This document shows, one piece after another, positions 1-7,016 of a stretch of DNA of 12,205 nucleotides (its first letter is position 1; each line of letters begins with the position of its first letter). The translations under genes were made by a program, and so were the position numbers. Source of the DNA: Chloroflexota bacterium (lineage in GTDB: Bacteria > Chloroflexota > Anaerolineae > DTPP01); NCBI GenBank assembly GCA_012514615.1, contig JAAYZY010000024.1, positions 1-12,205 of the forward strand, given 5' to 3'. The notes under the pieces are model-generated. The model made no database searches. It was given only the letters and a program-made list of their open reading frames with translations, and was not told the DNA's origin.

Positions 1-26
1 CCGCCGTACACTGCAAAGGCAATGAT

Positions 27-1271
27 ATGCCCGATGACCAACCGATGACCCAACGCATGAGCCGCCGCACCTGGCTGCGGCGGGCCAGCCTGCTCATGGC
101 TTCCCTGCTGCTGGAAGCTTGCACTCCCAACACGCCCACACCCACAACAGTCTCTCCCACTGGCACTCGGCGCCCCACCTGGACGCCCACGGCTACCCCC
201 AAGCCGCGGCGGCCCACCAGGGTGCCCACCGGCACCGCCACGGCCACGGGGACGCCCACAGCCACCCAGACGGCGAAGCCCAGGGTTACCCGCGCTCCCA
301 GCCACACCCCCACGCCCACCGCCACCCCGTTCCCGCCGGGGCCGCCCACCAAGCTGGGGCTCTTCGTCACCCGCAATGACCCCCGCATCTTCGACCTGGT
401 GCGCACCAAGAACGTGGCCCTGGTGAAGACCCTGGAGTACGACCCCAACTTCGTGGCCGACCTGAAGAACCTCTCGCCGGAAACGATTCTGGTAGCCCGG
501 CCGCACCTACCCCAGCTGGACCTGGACCACCTGCAGGACCCAGTGGGCCACGCCCGCCAGGTGGTAGAAGGGCTGCTGCCCATCGCCGCCGAGCGCCGTC
601 GCCGCCAAGCCATCGACGCCTGGGAAGCGTACAACGAGCCGGTGACGGTGGACGCCGGCCAGATGCGCCGGCTGGCGGAGTTCGAGGCCGAGCGTGCCCG
701 GCTGTTGGCGGCGGAAGGCTTGCGCGCCGTAGTGGGCAACTTCGCCACCGGCAACCCGCCGCTGGAGCTGTGGGAGGCGTTCCGCCCGGCGCTGGAGGCG
801 GTGCAGAGCCACGGCGGCTACCTGGGCCTGCACGAGTACTCCGCCCCCCTCATCACCTACGGCGCCAACCGCGACCTGCTCTTCCCCTACCCCCGACCGG
901 AAGAAGAGGGCTGGCTCACCCTGCGCTACCGCAAGGTCTACCGCCAGTTCCTCATCCCCTGGGGGCTGCAGGTGCCGCTGCTGCTGACTGAGTGCGGGGT
1001 AGACGGGCTGGTGGGCGACCGGCCCGGCCCTGCCGGCAAGGGGTGGCAGGATTTCGTCGGCTACTGGGAAGAGCTGGGCCTGGGGCCCGACGGGGCCGGC
1101 AACTACGTGGAACAGCTGGCCTGGTACGACGCGGGCCTGCAGCAAGATGCCTACGCGCACGGAGCGGCCATCTTCGCCGCTGCGGCCTCGCCCGGCTGGG
1201 AGAGCTACGAGGTTCTGGACAAGCCGATGCCGTTCCTCATGCAATACTTCTCGGTGCACCCGGCTCGCTGA
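27..1271 (+). CDS. Secreted lipoprotein with glycosidase-like (TIM-barrel) domain
   Basis: Predicted 414-residue lipoprotein. The N-terminus carries an Arg-rich SRRTWLRR stretch (12-19, Tat-like), a hydrophobic segment and the lipobox LLEAC with Cys32, so the protein should be anchored on the outside of the membrane. Residues 33 to about 106 form a Thr-Pro linker. The remainder resembles clan-A glycoside hydrolases: WEAYNEP (199-205) would place the acid/base at Glu204, LHEYS (268-272) fits a barrel strand end, and LLLTECG (318-324) would place the nucleophile at Glu322. A sugar-cleaving role is inferred from these motifs; family and substrate cannot be named. The first in-frame ATG was used, with AAAGG just upstream; ATGs at 45 and 57 also precede the signal and remain possible. 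It stands alone and converges on the peptidase gene. Confidence 0.8.
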   Translation: MPDDQPMTQRMSRRTWLRRASLLMASLLLEACTPNTPTPTTVSPTGTRRPTWTPTATPKPRRPTRVPTGTATATGTPTATQTAKPRVTRAPSHTPTPTATPFPPGPPTKLGLFVTRNDPRIFDLVRTKNVALVKTLEYDPNFVADLKNLSPETILVARPHLPQLDLDHLQDPVGHARQVVEGLLPIAAERRRRQAIDAWEAYNEPVTVDAGQMRRLAEFEAERARLLAAEGLRAVVGNFATGNPPLELWEAFRPALEAVQSHGGYLGLHEYSAPLITYGANRDLLFPYPRPEEEGWLTLRYRKVYRQFLIPWGLQVPLLLTECGVDGLVGDRPGPAGKGWQDFVGYWEELGLGPDGAGNYVEQLAWYDAGLQQDAYAHGAAIFAAAASPGWESYEVLDKPMPFLMQYFSVHPAR

Positions 1272-1309
1272 AACGCCGCCACGGCCCCCGCAACGGCGTT
1301 GACGAGGGA

Positions 1310-1334
1310 GCGGCCCCGCCATTGGCGAGGCCGC
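1310..1334. terminator. Hairpin between convergent genes, possible bidirectional terminator
   Basis: GCGGCC and GGCCGC (1310-1315 and 1329-1334) pair around an inner CGCC-ATT-GGCG stem, with one C/A mismatch between the stems. A weaker 7-bp stem, AACGCCG/CGGCGTT (1272-1278 and 1294-1300), lies just before it. Both sit in the 78 bp between two genes that end facing each other. No T-run follows on either strand, so classical Rho-independent termination is uncertain. Confidence 0.5.
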
Positions 1335-1349
1335 TGCGTTCACCGGCGG

Positions 1350-3359
1350 CTAGTAGTGGTACCAGGCCAAGCCGGCGTAGGTGCGGTAGGCTGCCGTGGT
1401 ACCGCCCTCGCTCCAGCGGTGGCGGTAGACCCGCAGCTCGTACGCCCCTGGCTCGGCGGTGGTGAACTCCAGGATCTCGTAGGTGTTGTCGTAGGACGAA
1501 GAGTAGGCCAGCTTCCTGTTGCCCAGGTAGACCCGCAGGTCCAGGTCCGACGAGGGCTGACTGGTGGCGTTGTAGGCGGTGGCCGCCGGGTTGGTATCCC
1601 ACACCAGGGCCGCCCGCACCGTCTTCTGCTTCTTGAAGAAGACGCGGTAGGCGAAGTAGCGATCGCCCACGCCCTGGGTGAAGGTGGTGTAGTAGACCGT
1701 CTTGGCCTGCCAGCTGCCGGTCTCCCGGCGGGCGATGTCCAGAGCGGTGGGGAAGTCCACACCGCCGGCGCCGGCCTGCTCGCTCAGGCGCGGGCCCTGA
1801 CCGCCAGCGCCGCGGTAGGTCTGGCCCACCGGGTTCAGGGCGGCAGCCATGATGATGGCCCGCACCGGCTCTGGCCAGCCCTGCAGGTTGGGCGCCGCCT
1901 GCATCAGCAAGGCAGCTTCGGCTGCAACCACCGGCGCAGAGTACGAAGTGCCGCTGCCCACCCCGCCAACCCAGGGTGTGCTGGCGCGCGTCGAGTAGAT
2001 GTTGGTGCCGGGTGCCACCACCTCAGGCTTGTCTCGGTCGCCCTGTCGGGAAAGCGGATCCCCGTAGGATGAGCAGGTGTTGGCCATGGTGTCGTCGGTC
2101 CAGGTGGGCGTGCGACGGTGGTCGTAGTTGCCCACTGTGAGGACGTTGTAGCCCAGGCCGGGATTGGTCACATCGGCGTCGCTGTAGGGGCAGCCCACGC
2201 CGGGGCCGCGGTTGCCCGCCGACTTGACCATGAGGAGCCCGTAGTTGCGGGCGTAGGCGTCCATCTCCTGGTCGGTGTAGTTGAGCATGCGGTTGTTGTC
2301 TGCACCCCAGCTGGCGTTGATGATGCGCACGCCGCGGCTGCGCAGACGCTGCCAGCCGGTGGCTAGGCGATCCCAGTAGCCGATGCAGGCCCCCTCGTAG
2401 AAGATCTGGGCCCGCGGCGCCAGGCCGCGGTAGGCCGTGTCGGTGGCGCGCAGGGCCGCCACGATGCCGGCCACCGCCGTGCCGTGGCTGCTCAGGCCGC
2501 AGGCCCCCACCGAGCGGTTGTAGGCCACGTTCAGGTAGGGGTTGGCCGCTTGGGCCAGGCCGCCCACCTCGCTGATGCCCACACGGATGCCGCGGCCGTT
2601 CACCCCAGCCGACCAGACGGTGGGGGCGCGCACGGCGCGCTTCACTCGGTCCAGCTCTTCTTCCATCACTTGGGTTGGCCAGACCTGGGTCACGCCAGGA
2701 TGCTGCGACAAGGCCAATACCTCGCTCTTGGGCAGCCAGGCGATCACCAGGGGTGTGTCGGCGCTGACGTAGCGCACTTCACGGCCCTGGGCCGTCAGCT
2801 CGGCCACGAACGGCTGAGCCGCGCCCAGCACCTGCTCTTGGTAGACGCGGGTCTGCTCCGAACGAAACGCCTCCACCGCCTCGGCTGAGAAGAGGGGCGC
2901 CGCATCTGCCTCCACCCGCTCGGGGCCCAACTCCGGCGGCGACGACAAGCCGATGGCCACCTCAACCCACTCGTCGGCGGCCAGCGGCTGCAACGCCTCG
3001 TGCAGCGAGGGGTCCAGCTTGCCGTAGCGGCTGGCGTACACCTGCTGGGCCGTTAGGCTGGCCTCTGCCGCCCCCAGGGGCTGCCAGGCCTCGTCCAACG
3101 TCACGTCCAAGGCGCGCTCGGCCAGGCTGTCCCACACCTTGGCCCAGAAGACCTGCCGACCGTCGGCCAGGGTGGTCAGGGCTTTGTGCTCGATCTCCAG
3201 CGCGCTGGCTTCAGCGCCGTACTGCCCGACGGCCTCCGCCAAGAAGTCGGCATCGTCGGGCCAGGGCGTTTCGGCCGTCTCGTCTGCCCAGGCGGCTGAC
3301 GAAAGCGCGGCCAGCGTCAGAAGCAAGGCCAGGGCAACGCCCCATCGTTTCGCCATCAT
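1350..3359 (-). CDS. Secreted S8 (subtilisin-family) serine peptidase
   Basis: Predicted 669-residue secreted peptidase. Residues 1-25 form a signal peptide (hydrophobic core, likely cleavage after AWA). Roughly residues 129-230 look like an inhibitor-type propeptide, including a SEVLALSQHPGV segment. The catalytic domain spans about 250-545: SSHGTAVAG gives His292, SAGNRGPG gives the oxyanion Asn382, and GSGTSYSAP gives the nucleophile Ser472. The usual catalytic Asp position reads VGISEVGG, placing Glu264 there. The tail (about 555-669) resembles a pre-peptidase C-terminal beta-sandwich, with a DLDLRVYLGN stretch. The start ATG overlaps the stop of the zinc-finger gene upstream (ATGA), which indicates translational coupling; GGGGGTGG lies just before it. 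The frame is open further upstream to 3560, but that part lies inside the neighbouring gene and would bury the signal peptide. The substrate is unknown. Confidence 0.9.
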   Translation of the reverse strand: MMAKRWGVALALLLTLAALSSAAWADETAETPWPDDADFLAEAVGQYGAEASALEIEHKALTTLADGRQVFWAKVWDSLAERALDVTLDEAWQPLGAAEASLTAQQVYASRYGKLDPSLHEALQPLAADEWVEVAIGLSSPPELGPERVEADAAPLFSAEAVEAFRSEQTRVYQEQVLGAAQPFVAELTAQGREVRYVSADTPLVIAWLPKSEVLALSQHPGVTQVWPTQVMEEELDRVKRAVRAPTVWSAGVNGRGIRVGISEVGGLAQAANPYLNVAYNRSVGACGLSSHGTAVAGIVAALRATDTAYRGLAPRAQIFYEGACIGYWDRLATGWQRLRSRGVRIINASWGADNNRMLNYTDQEMDAYARNYGLLMVKSAGNRGPGVGCPYSDADVTNPGLGYNVLTVGNYDHRRTPTWTDDTMANTCSSYGDPLSRQGDRDKPEVVAPGTNIYSTRASTPWVGGVGSGTSYSAPVVAAEAALLMQAAPNLQGWPEPVRAIIMAAALNPVGQTYRGAGGQGPRLSEQAGAGGVDFPTALDIARRETGSWQAKTVYYTTFTQGVGDRYFAYRVFFKKQKTVRAALVWDTNPAATAYNATSQPSSDLDLRVYLGNRKLAYSSSYDNTYEILEFTTAEPGAYELRVYRHRWSEGGTTAAYRTYAGLAWYHY

Positions 3360-3688
3360 CCACCCCCGCCTTTGTCTGCTTCGCGGGCGCACGTTGGGCA
3401 ATACAGCGTGGTGGGCAAGATGGCCAGCCGCTCGGGATCGATGGCTTGGCCGCAGCGCCGGCACCGCCCGTAGGTGCCCTCCTGCACCCGCTGCAAGGCA
3501 GCGTGCAGCTCGGTGATGTGCGCCTGCACCTCTATGCGTCGCGCCAGGTTCATCTCCCACTCATACCCGTTGGGGCTGCCTTCCCCCAAGCTGAACTCCG
3601 GCCGGTCGTCCAGCCGTCGCTCCAGGGTCTCCAGCTCCTCTTGGGCGTGCCGGAGCTCTTCCTCCAACCGCTCTCGCATCGTCTCCAT
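3356..3688 (-). CDS. DksA/TraR-family zinc-finger protein
   Basis: Predicted 110-residue cytoplasmic protein. The N-terminal half is a charged, Glu/Arg-rich helix consistent with a coiled coil. The C-terminal half has the family zinc finger, C-x2-C at 76/79 (YGRCRRCG) and C-x2-C at 97/100 (YCPTC), followed by a Gly-rich end. In the family such proteins bind RNA polymerase through the secondary channel. The acidic DxxDxA tip of true DksA is not visible, so this is better called TraR/YteA-like. The ATG at 3688 is preceded by GAGAG at a reasonable distance; the frame opens further upstream, but that part does not resemble the family. Its stop overlaps the peptidase start, so the two are probably translated together. 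A regulatory link between them is inference. Confidence 0.88.
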   Translation of the reverse strand: METMRERLEEELRHAQEELETLERRLDDRPEFSLGEGSPNGYEWEMNLARRIEVQAHITELHAALQRVQEGTYGRCRRCGQAIDPERLAILPTTLYCPTCAREADKGGGG

Positions 3689-3720
3689 GGTTTCTCTCGC
3701 TTGTCTCCGCCGCTCTGGCC

Positions 3721-4197
3721 TCAGGCCACCGGCGAACCCTTGGTACGGCCCACCCAGGAGATGTCGGTTATGTCGCCGAACTGCTCCCGGAAGAAGCGGT
3801 AGTACATCAACTCTTCCTTGGTGTTCAGGCGCCAACCGTTAGGCAGGGTGCGCTCCTGGGCGAACTCCCCATCGCTGATGGTCGCCTCAGCGTGGCGGGC
3901 CAACAACCGTTGCACACCTGCGCCTTCCCAGAACTTGGCCTTGCGCCGCCAGAGGATCGCATCCGGCAAGGCGTCGGCCAGGGCCCGGCGGAGGATCCAC
4001 TTCTCCGTGGTCTGGTCGGCCCGCCGCAGCTTGAGCTCAGCGGGGATGCGCCGAGCATACTCCACCACATCCAGGTCCAAGAACGGCACCAGGGCCACCA
4101 GGCCATGGGCGCTGGAGCTGCGGTCCACTCGCTGCAAAGCGGTGTTGTGCAGCTGCTTGGTCAGGTAGGTGAGCTCGTCGGCCAGCAATTCCAGCTA
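3721..4197 (-). pseudogene. asnB: Asparagine synthetase, 3' fragment
   Basis: About 155 codons match the C-terminal end of the glutamine-dependent asparagine synthetase ligase domain: LHNTALQRVDR, then AHGLVALVPFLD, a WILRRALADALPD stretch and a KEELMYYRFFREQFG end leading to WVGRTK. Full enzymes are about 500-650 residues, so the glutaminase domain and the ATP-binding SGG(L/V)DS loop are missing. Reading upstream, the similarity runs through LELLADEL and stops at an in-frame TAG at about 4195-4197. The only start nearby is TTG at 4188. The near-invariant EARVPFLD reads VALVPFLD here, two single-base changes (GAG to GTG, CGG to CTG on the coding strand) in the active-site segment. Truncation plus these changes indicates a dead remnant. 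It lies 32 bp upstream of the zinc-finger gene, in the same direction. Confidence 0.82.
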
Positions 4198-4290
4198 TGG
4201 GAGTCAAATTCTCCATTCTCCCCTATTGTGGGGTTAGCGCCCTCCCCCTGGCTCGGGGAAAGCCCCTGTTGTGCAGGGAGCAGGGCAGCA
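4197..4290. other. Hairpin-rich junction between asnB remnant and recombinase
   Basis: About 95 bp separate the point where asparagine synthetase similarity stops from the end of recognisable recombinase. The stretch contains several short stems: ATGGGAG (4197-4203) opposite CTCCCCTAT (4218-4226), CCCC-TATTGT-GGGG (4220-4233), GGGG-AAAG-CCCC (about 4256-4267) and CCCTG-TTGTG-CAGGG (about 4264-4278). The second stem falls right after the recombinase stop and could serve as its terminator. No transposase or clear target duplication was found. It may be the scar of an insertion or deletion, or an assembly join. Confidence 0.45.
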
Positions 4291-5121
4291 GATGTACCGT
4301 AAGACAGGCTCCAGGCGGCGGTGGCCCAAGCGATGGGCCAGCAGGGCCACGTCGCCGCTGCTCTGCCAGAGCCGCTGAGCAAAGGTGGCCCGCAGGCGGC
4401 GGGGGCAGAGGTCCAGGCCCGCCGCTTGGCCCACGTCGGCCACCACTCGCTGCAGCGACCGTTCAGCCAGGGGTTTGCCGTCTCGGCCCAACAGGAGCCC
4501 CTCCGCTGCGGCGGGGGGGCGCTGCCCCAGGTAGGCAGCCAGAGCCTCGTAGGCTGCCGCGGGCAGCGGCACCGTGCGCGGGTTGGCGCCCCTCACCGCC
4601 AGGCCTACACCTTGCGGCCCCATCTGCAGGTCGGCAAGGCGCAGGCGCGTCAGCTCGCCGGCGCGCAGGCCGGTGTGCAGCAGCAGGTGGATGATGGCCT
4701 GATCCCGCCGGGCGGTAGGTGAACAGCGGCGCGCCGCCGCCTTCAGCAACCCCGCCACCTCGTCATCACTGAGCGGGTGGGGTGCAGCGGCCACAGGTCG
4801 CTGGGCCAGGGGCACGCCCGACGTGGGGTCGCCGCTGCGCAGGCCAGCCTCCTTCAAGAAACGGCTGAACTTGCGCAAGCTCTGCAGATTGCGGTTCACC
4901 GTGGCCGGCGGCCGCCGCAGCTCGTGAGCCAAATGTTGTTTGTGGGCTTCCAGGTCGGCCGACGAGAAATCGGCAGGGGTAGGTAGGATGCCAGGCCGGC
5001 GGTGCAGCCACTGGGCGAAACCCCGCACATCGCCCACATACCCAGCCCTGGTGCTGCGGGAGAACCCAGCCTCCCGCAGGTAGTTGTCAAAGGCCCACAG
5101 GGCCTCATCCCAATCGCGCAT
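4234..5121 (-). CDS. Tyrosine recombinase (XerC/XerD-like), probably degenerate
   Basis: Predicted 295-residue site-specific recombinase. Residues 5-100 resemble the SAM-like core-binding domain, and residues 115-276 the catalytic domain. Visible catalytic positions are Arg153 (HTGLRAGEL), Arg244 (CPRRLRATFA), His267 (LGHRRLEPVLRY) and Tyr276. Two expected residues are missing: the beta-hairpin Lys (VRGANPRTVPL has none) and the first His of HxxR, here Arg241. The last 19 residues after Tyr276 are Cys/Pro/Gly-rich and unlike the usual final helix, as if the true end were replaced at the junction downstream. It has its own promoter. Whether it served a mobile element or is a housekeeping-like recombinase cannot be told; activity is doubtful. 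Confidence 0.8.
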   Translation of the reverse strand: MRDWDEALWAFDNYLREAGFSRSTRAGYVGDVRGFAQWLHRRPGILPTPADFSSADLEAHKQHLAHELRRPPATVNRNLQSLRKFSRFLKEAGLRSGDPTSGVPLAQRPVAAAPHPLSDDEVAGLLKAAARRCSPTARRDQAIIHLLLHTGLRAGELTRLRLADLQMGPQGVGLAVRGANPRTVPLPAAAYEALAAYLGQRPPAAAEGLLLGRDGKPLAERSLQRVVADVGQAAGLDLCPRRLRATFAQRLWQSSGDVALLAHRLGHRRLEPVLRYICCPAPCTTGAFPEPGGGR

Positions 5122-5170
5122 GGCGCAGGTCGCCTATCTCATTGGCGTATAATGTTGTTTATACACCGAC

Positions 5171-5199
5171 AGTATACCGCAAGCGGGCGGTTCTGTCAA
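5171..5199 (-). promoter_or_regulatory. Sigma-70-type promoter upstream of the recombinase
   Basis: On the minus strand TTGACA (5199-5194) is followed by exactly 17 bases and then TATACT (5176-5171). This is a near-consensus housekeeping promoter about 50 bases upstream of the recombinase start. With no clear terminator before 4188, it could also serve the asnB remnant, the zinc-finger gene and the peptidase. Confidence 0.7.
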
Positions 5200-5620
5200 C
5201 CGTGCCGGAAACCGCCCTTGCCGCCTCAGCGTGGGGAGCGGTCTGCGCAGCCCATGGAGAGACGGCGCTGGGCGGCAGCCGACATGAAGAACGCGCAGAG
5301 GGGATACGGCCCCACGGAAGCCCCCGGCACAACGGTGAACGCCTCCGCGGCCACGTACCTGGGGGAGGGGGCCAGGCAGGTCCCCGGTTCCCGTGAAATG
5401 CGGACAGCCCTTGCCGGCACTTGGGCGCTGCCAGGCGGACCGGACCCTACTCCTTGGGGGGCGTCTGGACGGTCTCCAAAGCGTACAGAGCGTCGTCGCC
5501 ACCGCTCATCTCGGCAGGGACGAGCTCCTGTGGCCTGAGCGTTCTCTCCCGTGGTCGGGGTGGTTTTACGGTGTCACGTCTGAGGGCGACCCCACAGCCG
5601 TTTCGGAAGAGGTGGTCGAC
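5200..5620. other. Unassigned intergenic stretch, about 420 bp
   Basis: No gene can be supported here. Several frames on both strands are open, as expected in high-GC DNA, but none shows a domain, a good start with a ribosome site, or clear third-position bias. On the minus strand, the frame of the small membrane protein stays open for about 57 codons past its TGA (to a TAG at 5449-5451). Its only ATG (5509) would give a 20-residue peptide starting MSGGDDALYALE, with AGGAG too far away. No T-run terminator, tRNA or recognisable structured RNA was seen. Confidence 0.5.
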
Positions 5621-5881
5621 TCACGGCTTGCGCAACCAGTGGGCCAAGAACAGGGCGGCCACGCTACCCGCCAGCCCTTCCAGCGGGTGCACCTGGCCGA
5701 TGGTGAGGAACTGCAGGCCGGCGGCGACGGCGGCGACCTGGCCGGCGGCGAAGCCCAGCAGGCCGGCGGCTTCGTAGATCAACAGGTCCAGCGCTGAGCG
5801 GCCCCGCCAGATCTGGAACAGCGCGGCGGGGATGCTGCCCAGGATAGCCGAAAGCAGGATGCCTGGCGTCTGGAACATCAT
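5621..5881 (-). CDS. Small conserved-looking membrane protein at operon end
   Basis: Predicted 86-residue integral membrane protein of unknown function. Hydrophobic, Ala/Gly-rich segments at about 8-25, 33-55 and 65-82 suggest two or three transmembrane helices, separated by a basic WRGR turn and a loop containing IGQVHPLEG; it ends in LRKP. The ATG at 5881 is preceded by a strong GGAGGAGG at 5893-5900, about 11 bases away. That decides against longer starts inside mnmA. It follows mnmA by 35 bases in the same direction and is likely the last gene of the sulfur operon. No family is recognised. A role in thiolation or Fe-S metabolism would be guilt by association only. Confidence 0.75.
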   Translation of the reverse strand: MMFQTPGILLSAILGSIPAALFQIWRGRSALDLLIYEAAGLLGFAAGQVAAVAAGLQFLTIGQVHPLEGLAGSVAALFLAHWLRKP

Positions 5882-5916
5882 GGTATCATCATCCTCCTCC
5901 CCCGGTGGGCCGGGCG

Positions 5917-7011
5917 CTAGGCTGCTGCGCGGACGATCGCGCCCCCACCCAGCACTTCTTCGCCGTCGTAGAAGACCACCGCCTGGCCGGGCGTGATGTC
6001 CCGCAGCGGCTGGTCGAAGGTGAGGCAGGCCGTGGCCGACGCGCCCGGCTCCAGCAGAACGGGGGCCTCCTCTGCCTGGTGGCGTATCTTGGCCGTGACC
6101 CGGCGGGGTGCGGCGGGGGCCGACCCACAGACGTAGCTCACCCCTTGGGCCCACAGGCGGCGCGCCCCCAGCTCCCCAGCCGTCCCCACCACCACCCGGT
6201 TGCCGGGGGCGTCCAGCTCCAGCACGTAGAGCGGCTCGGCGGCGGCGATGCCCAGGCCCTTGCGCTGCCCCACCGTGTAGGCCGGCAGGCCGCTGTGCTG
6301 GCCCAGCACCCGCCCCCGGCGATCCACAATCGGCCCAGGCCGAAACGACTCTGGGGCCCAGTGACGCAGGAAGCGGCGGTAGTCGTCGTCGGCCACGAAG
6401 CAGATCTCTTGGCTCTCGGGCTTCTCAGCCACTGGCAGGCCGTGCCGGCGGGCCAGCGCCCGCACTTCGCCCTTGGTCAGATCGCCCAGTGGCAGCAGCA
6501 GGTGGGCCAGCTCTTCCTGCCCCAGCATGTGAAGCTGGTACGATTGGTCCTTGGCTCGGTCCACCCCCCGCAGCAGGCGGAAGCGCGCCCCCTGGGCGAC
6601 CACGCGGGCATAGTGCCCGGTGGCCAGGGCCTGCGCCCCCAGGGCCAGGGCCCGCTGCAGCAGCAGGCGGAAGCGGATGTGGCGGTTGCACTCGATGCAA
6701 GGGTTGGGCGTGCGCCCCTGGCTGTAGCCCTGGATGAACGGCTCCACTACGTGCCGGCGGAACGGCTCCTCCACGTTCACCAAGTAGAAAGGGATCTCCA
6801 GGCGGTCGGCCACCCGGCGGGCGTCATCCACCGCATCGGGGGTGCAGCAGCGGTTGGCGCTGCCCACGCCGGGCTGCACCTCAGACCAGAGCCGCAGCAT
6901 GATGCCCACCACCTGGTAGCCCTGCTGCTTCAGCAGCGCCGCAGCTACAGAGCTATCCACGCCGCCGCTCATGGCGGCCACCACCCGGGGCCCCGCGTTG
7001 GGGGCGGCCAC
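5917..7011 (-). CDS. mnmA: tRNA-specific 2-thiouridylase MnmA
   Basis: Predicted 364-residue cytoplasmic enzyme, a usual length for the family. It activates U34 of tRNA(Lys/Glu/Gln) with ATP and replaces the 2-oxygen with sulfur delivered as persulfide. The PP-loop SGGVDSS is at 15-21. The catalytic cysteines are Cys105 (TPNPCIECN) and Cys204 (ESQEICFV); [15 protein letters not shown] and the C-terminal GGGAIV also match the family. The start is GTG, with GAGGAAGG at 7021-7028, nine bases upstream and inside the end of iscU, which stops five bases before. Sitting after iscS and iscU fits direct sulfur supply from IscS. TusA-E relay proteins are not in the window, so direct transfer is possible. 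Confidence 0.96.
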   Translation of the reverse strand: MAAPNAGPRVVAAMSGGVDSSVAAALLKQQGYQVVGIMLRLWSEVQPGVGSANRCCTPDAVDDARRVADRLEIPFYLVNVEEPFRRHVVEPFIQGYSQGRTPNPCIECNRHIRFRLLLQRALALGAQALATGHYARVVAQGARFRLLRGVDRAKDQSYQLHMLGQEELAHLLLPLGDLTKGEVRALARRHGLPVAEKPESQEICFVADDDYRRFLRHWAPESFRPGPIVDRRGRVLGQHSGLPAYTVGQRKGLGIAAAEPLYVLELDAPGNRVVVGTAGELGARRLWAQGVSYVCGSAPAAPRRVTAKIRHQAEEAPVLLEPGASATACLTFDQPLRDITPGQAVVFYDGEEVLGGGAIVRAAA

Positions 7012-7016
7012 GGCCG

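Noticed and set aside
119..379. Rightward frame encoding a very His-rich 86-residue protein
   Set aside because: It is the shifted reading of the CCCAC-type repeats that encode the Thr-Pro linker of the lipoprotein; no independent start signal or family.
3360..3560. Upstream extension of the peptidase
   Set aside because: The extra 67 residues lie in the zinc-finger gene, look like out-of-frame translation, and would place the signal peptide internally.
5148..5153. Rightward TATAAT near the recombinase start
   Set aside because: No acceptable -35 box at 16-18 bases upstream and no rightward gene after it.
5134..5502. Leftward frame with scattered Cys resembling zinc knuckles (GKGCPHF, HRCAGG)
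   Set aside because: The cysteines are not in C-x2-C pairs, the start is unconvincing, and the frame runs through the recombinase promoter.
5393..5620. Rightward frame starting with a KCGQPLPALGRC stretch, like half of a zinc ribbon
   Set aside because: Only one possible ribbon half is present, with a GTG start lacking a ribosome site, and the frame continues antisense through the membrane protein gene.
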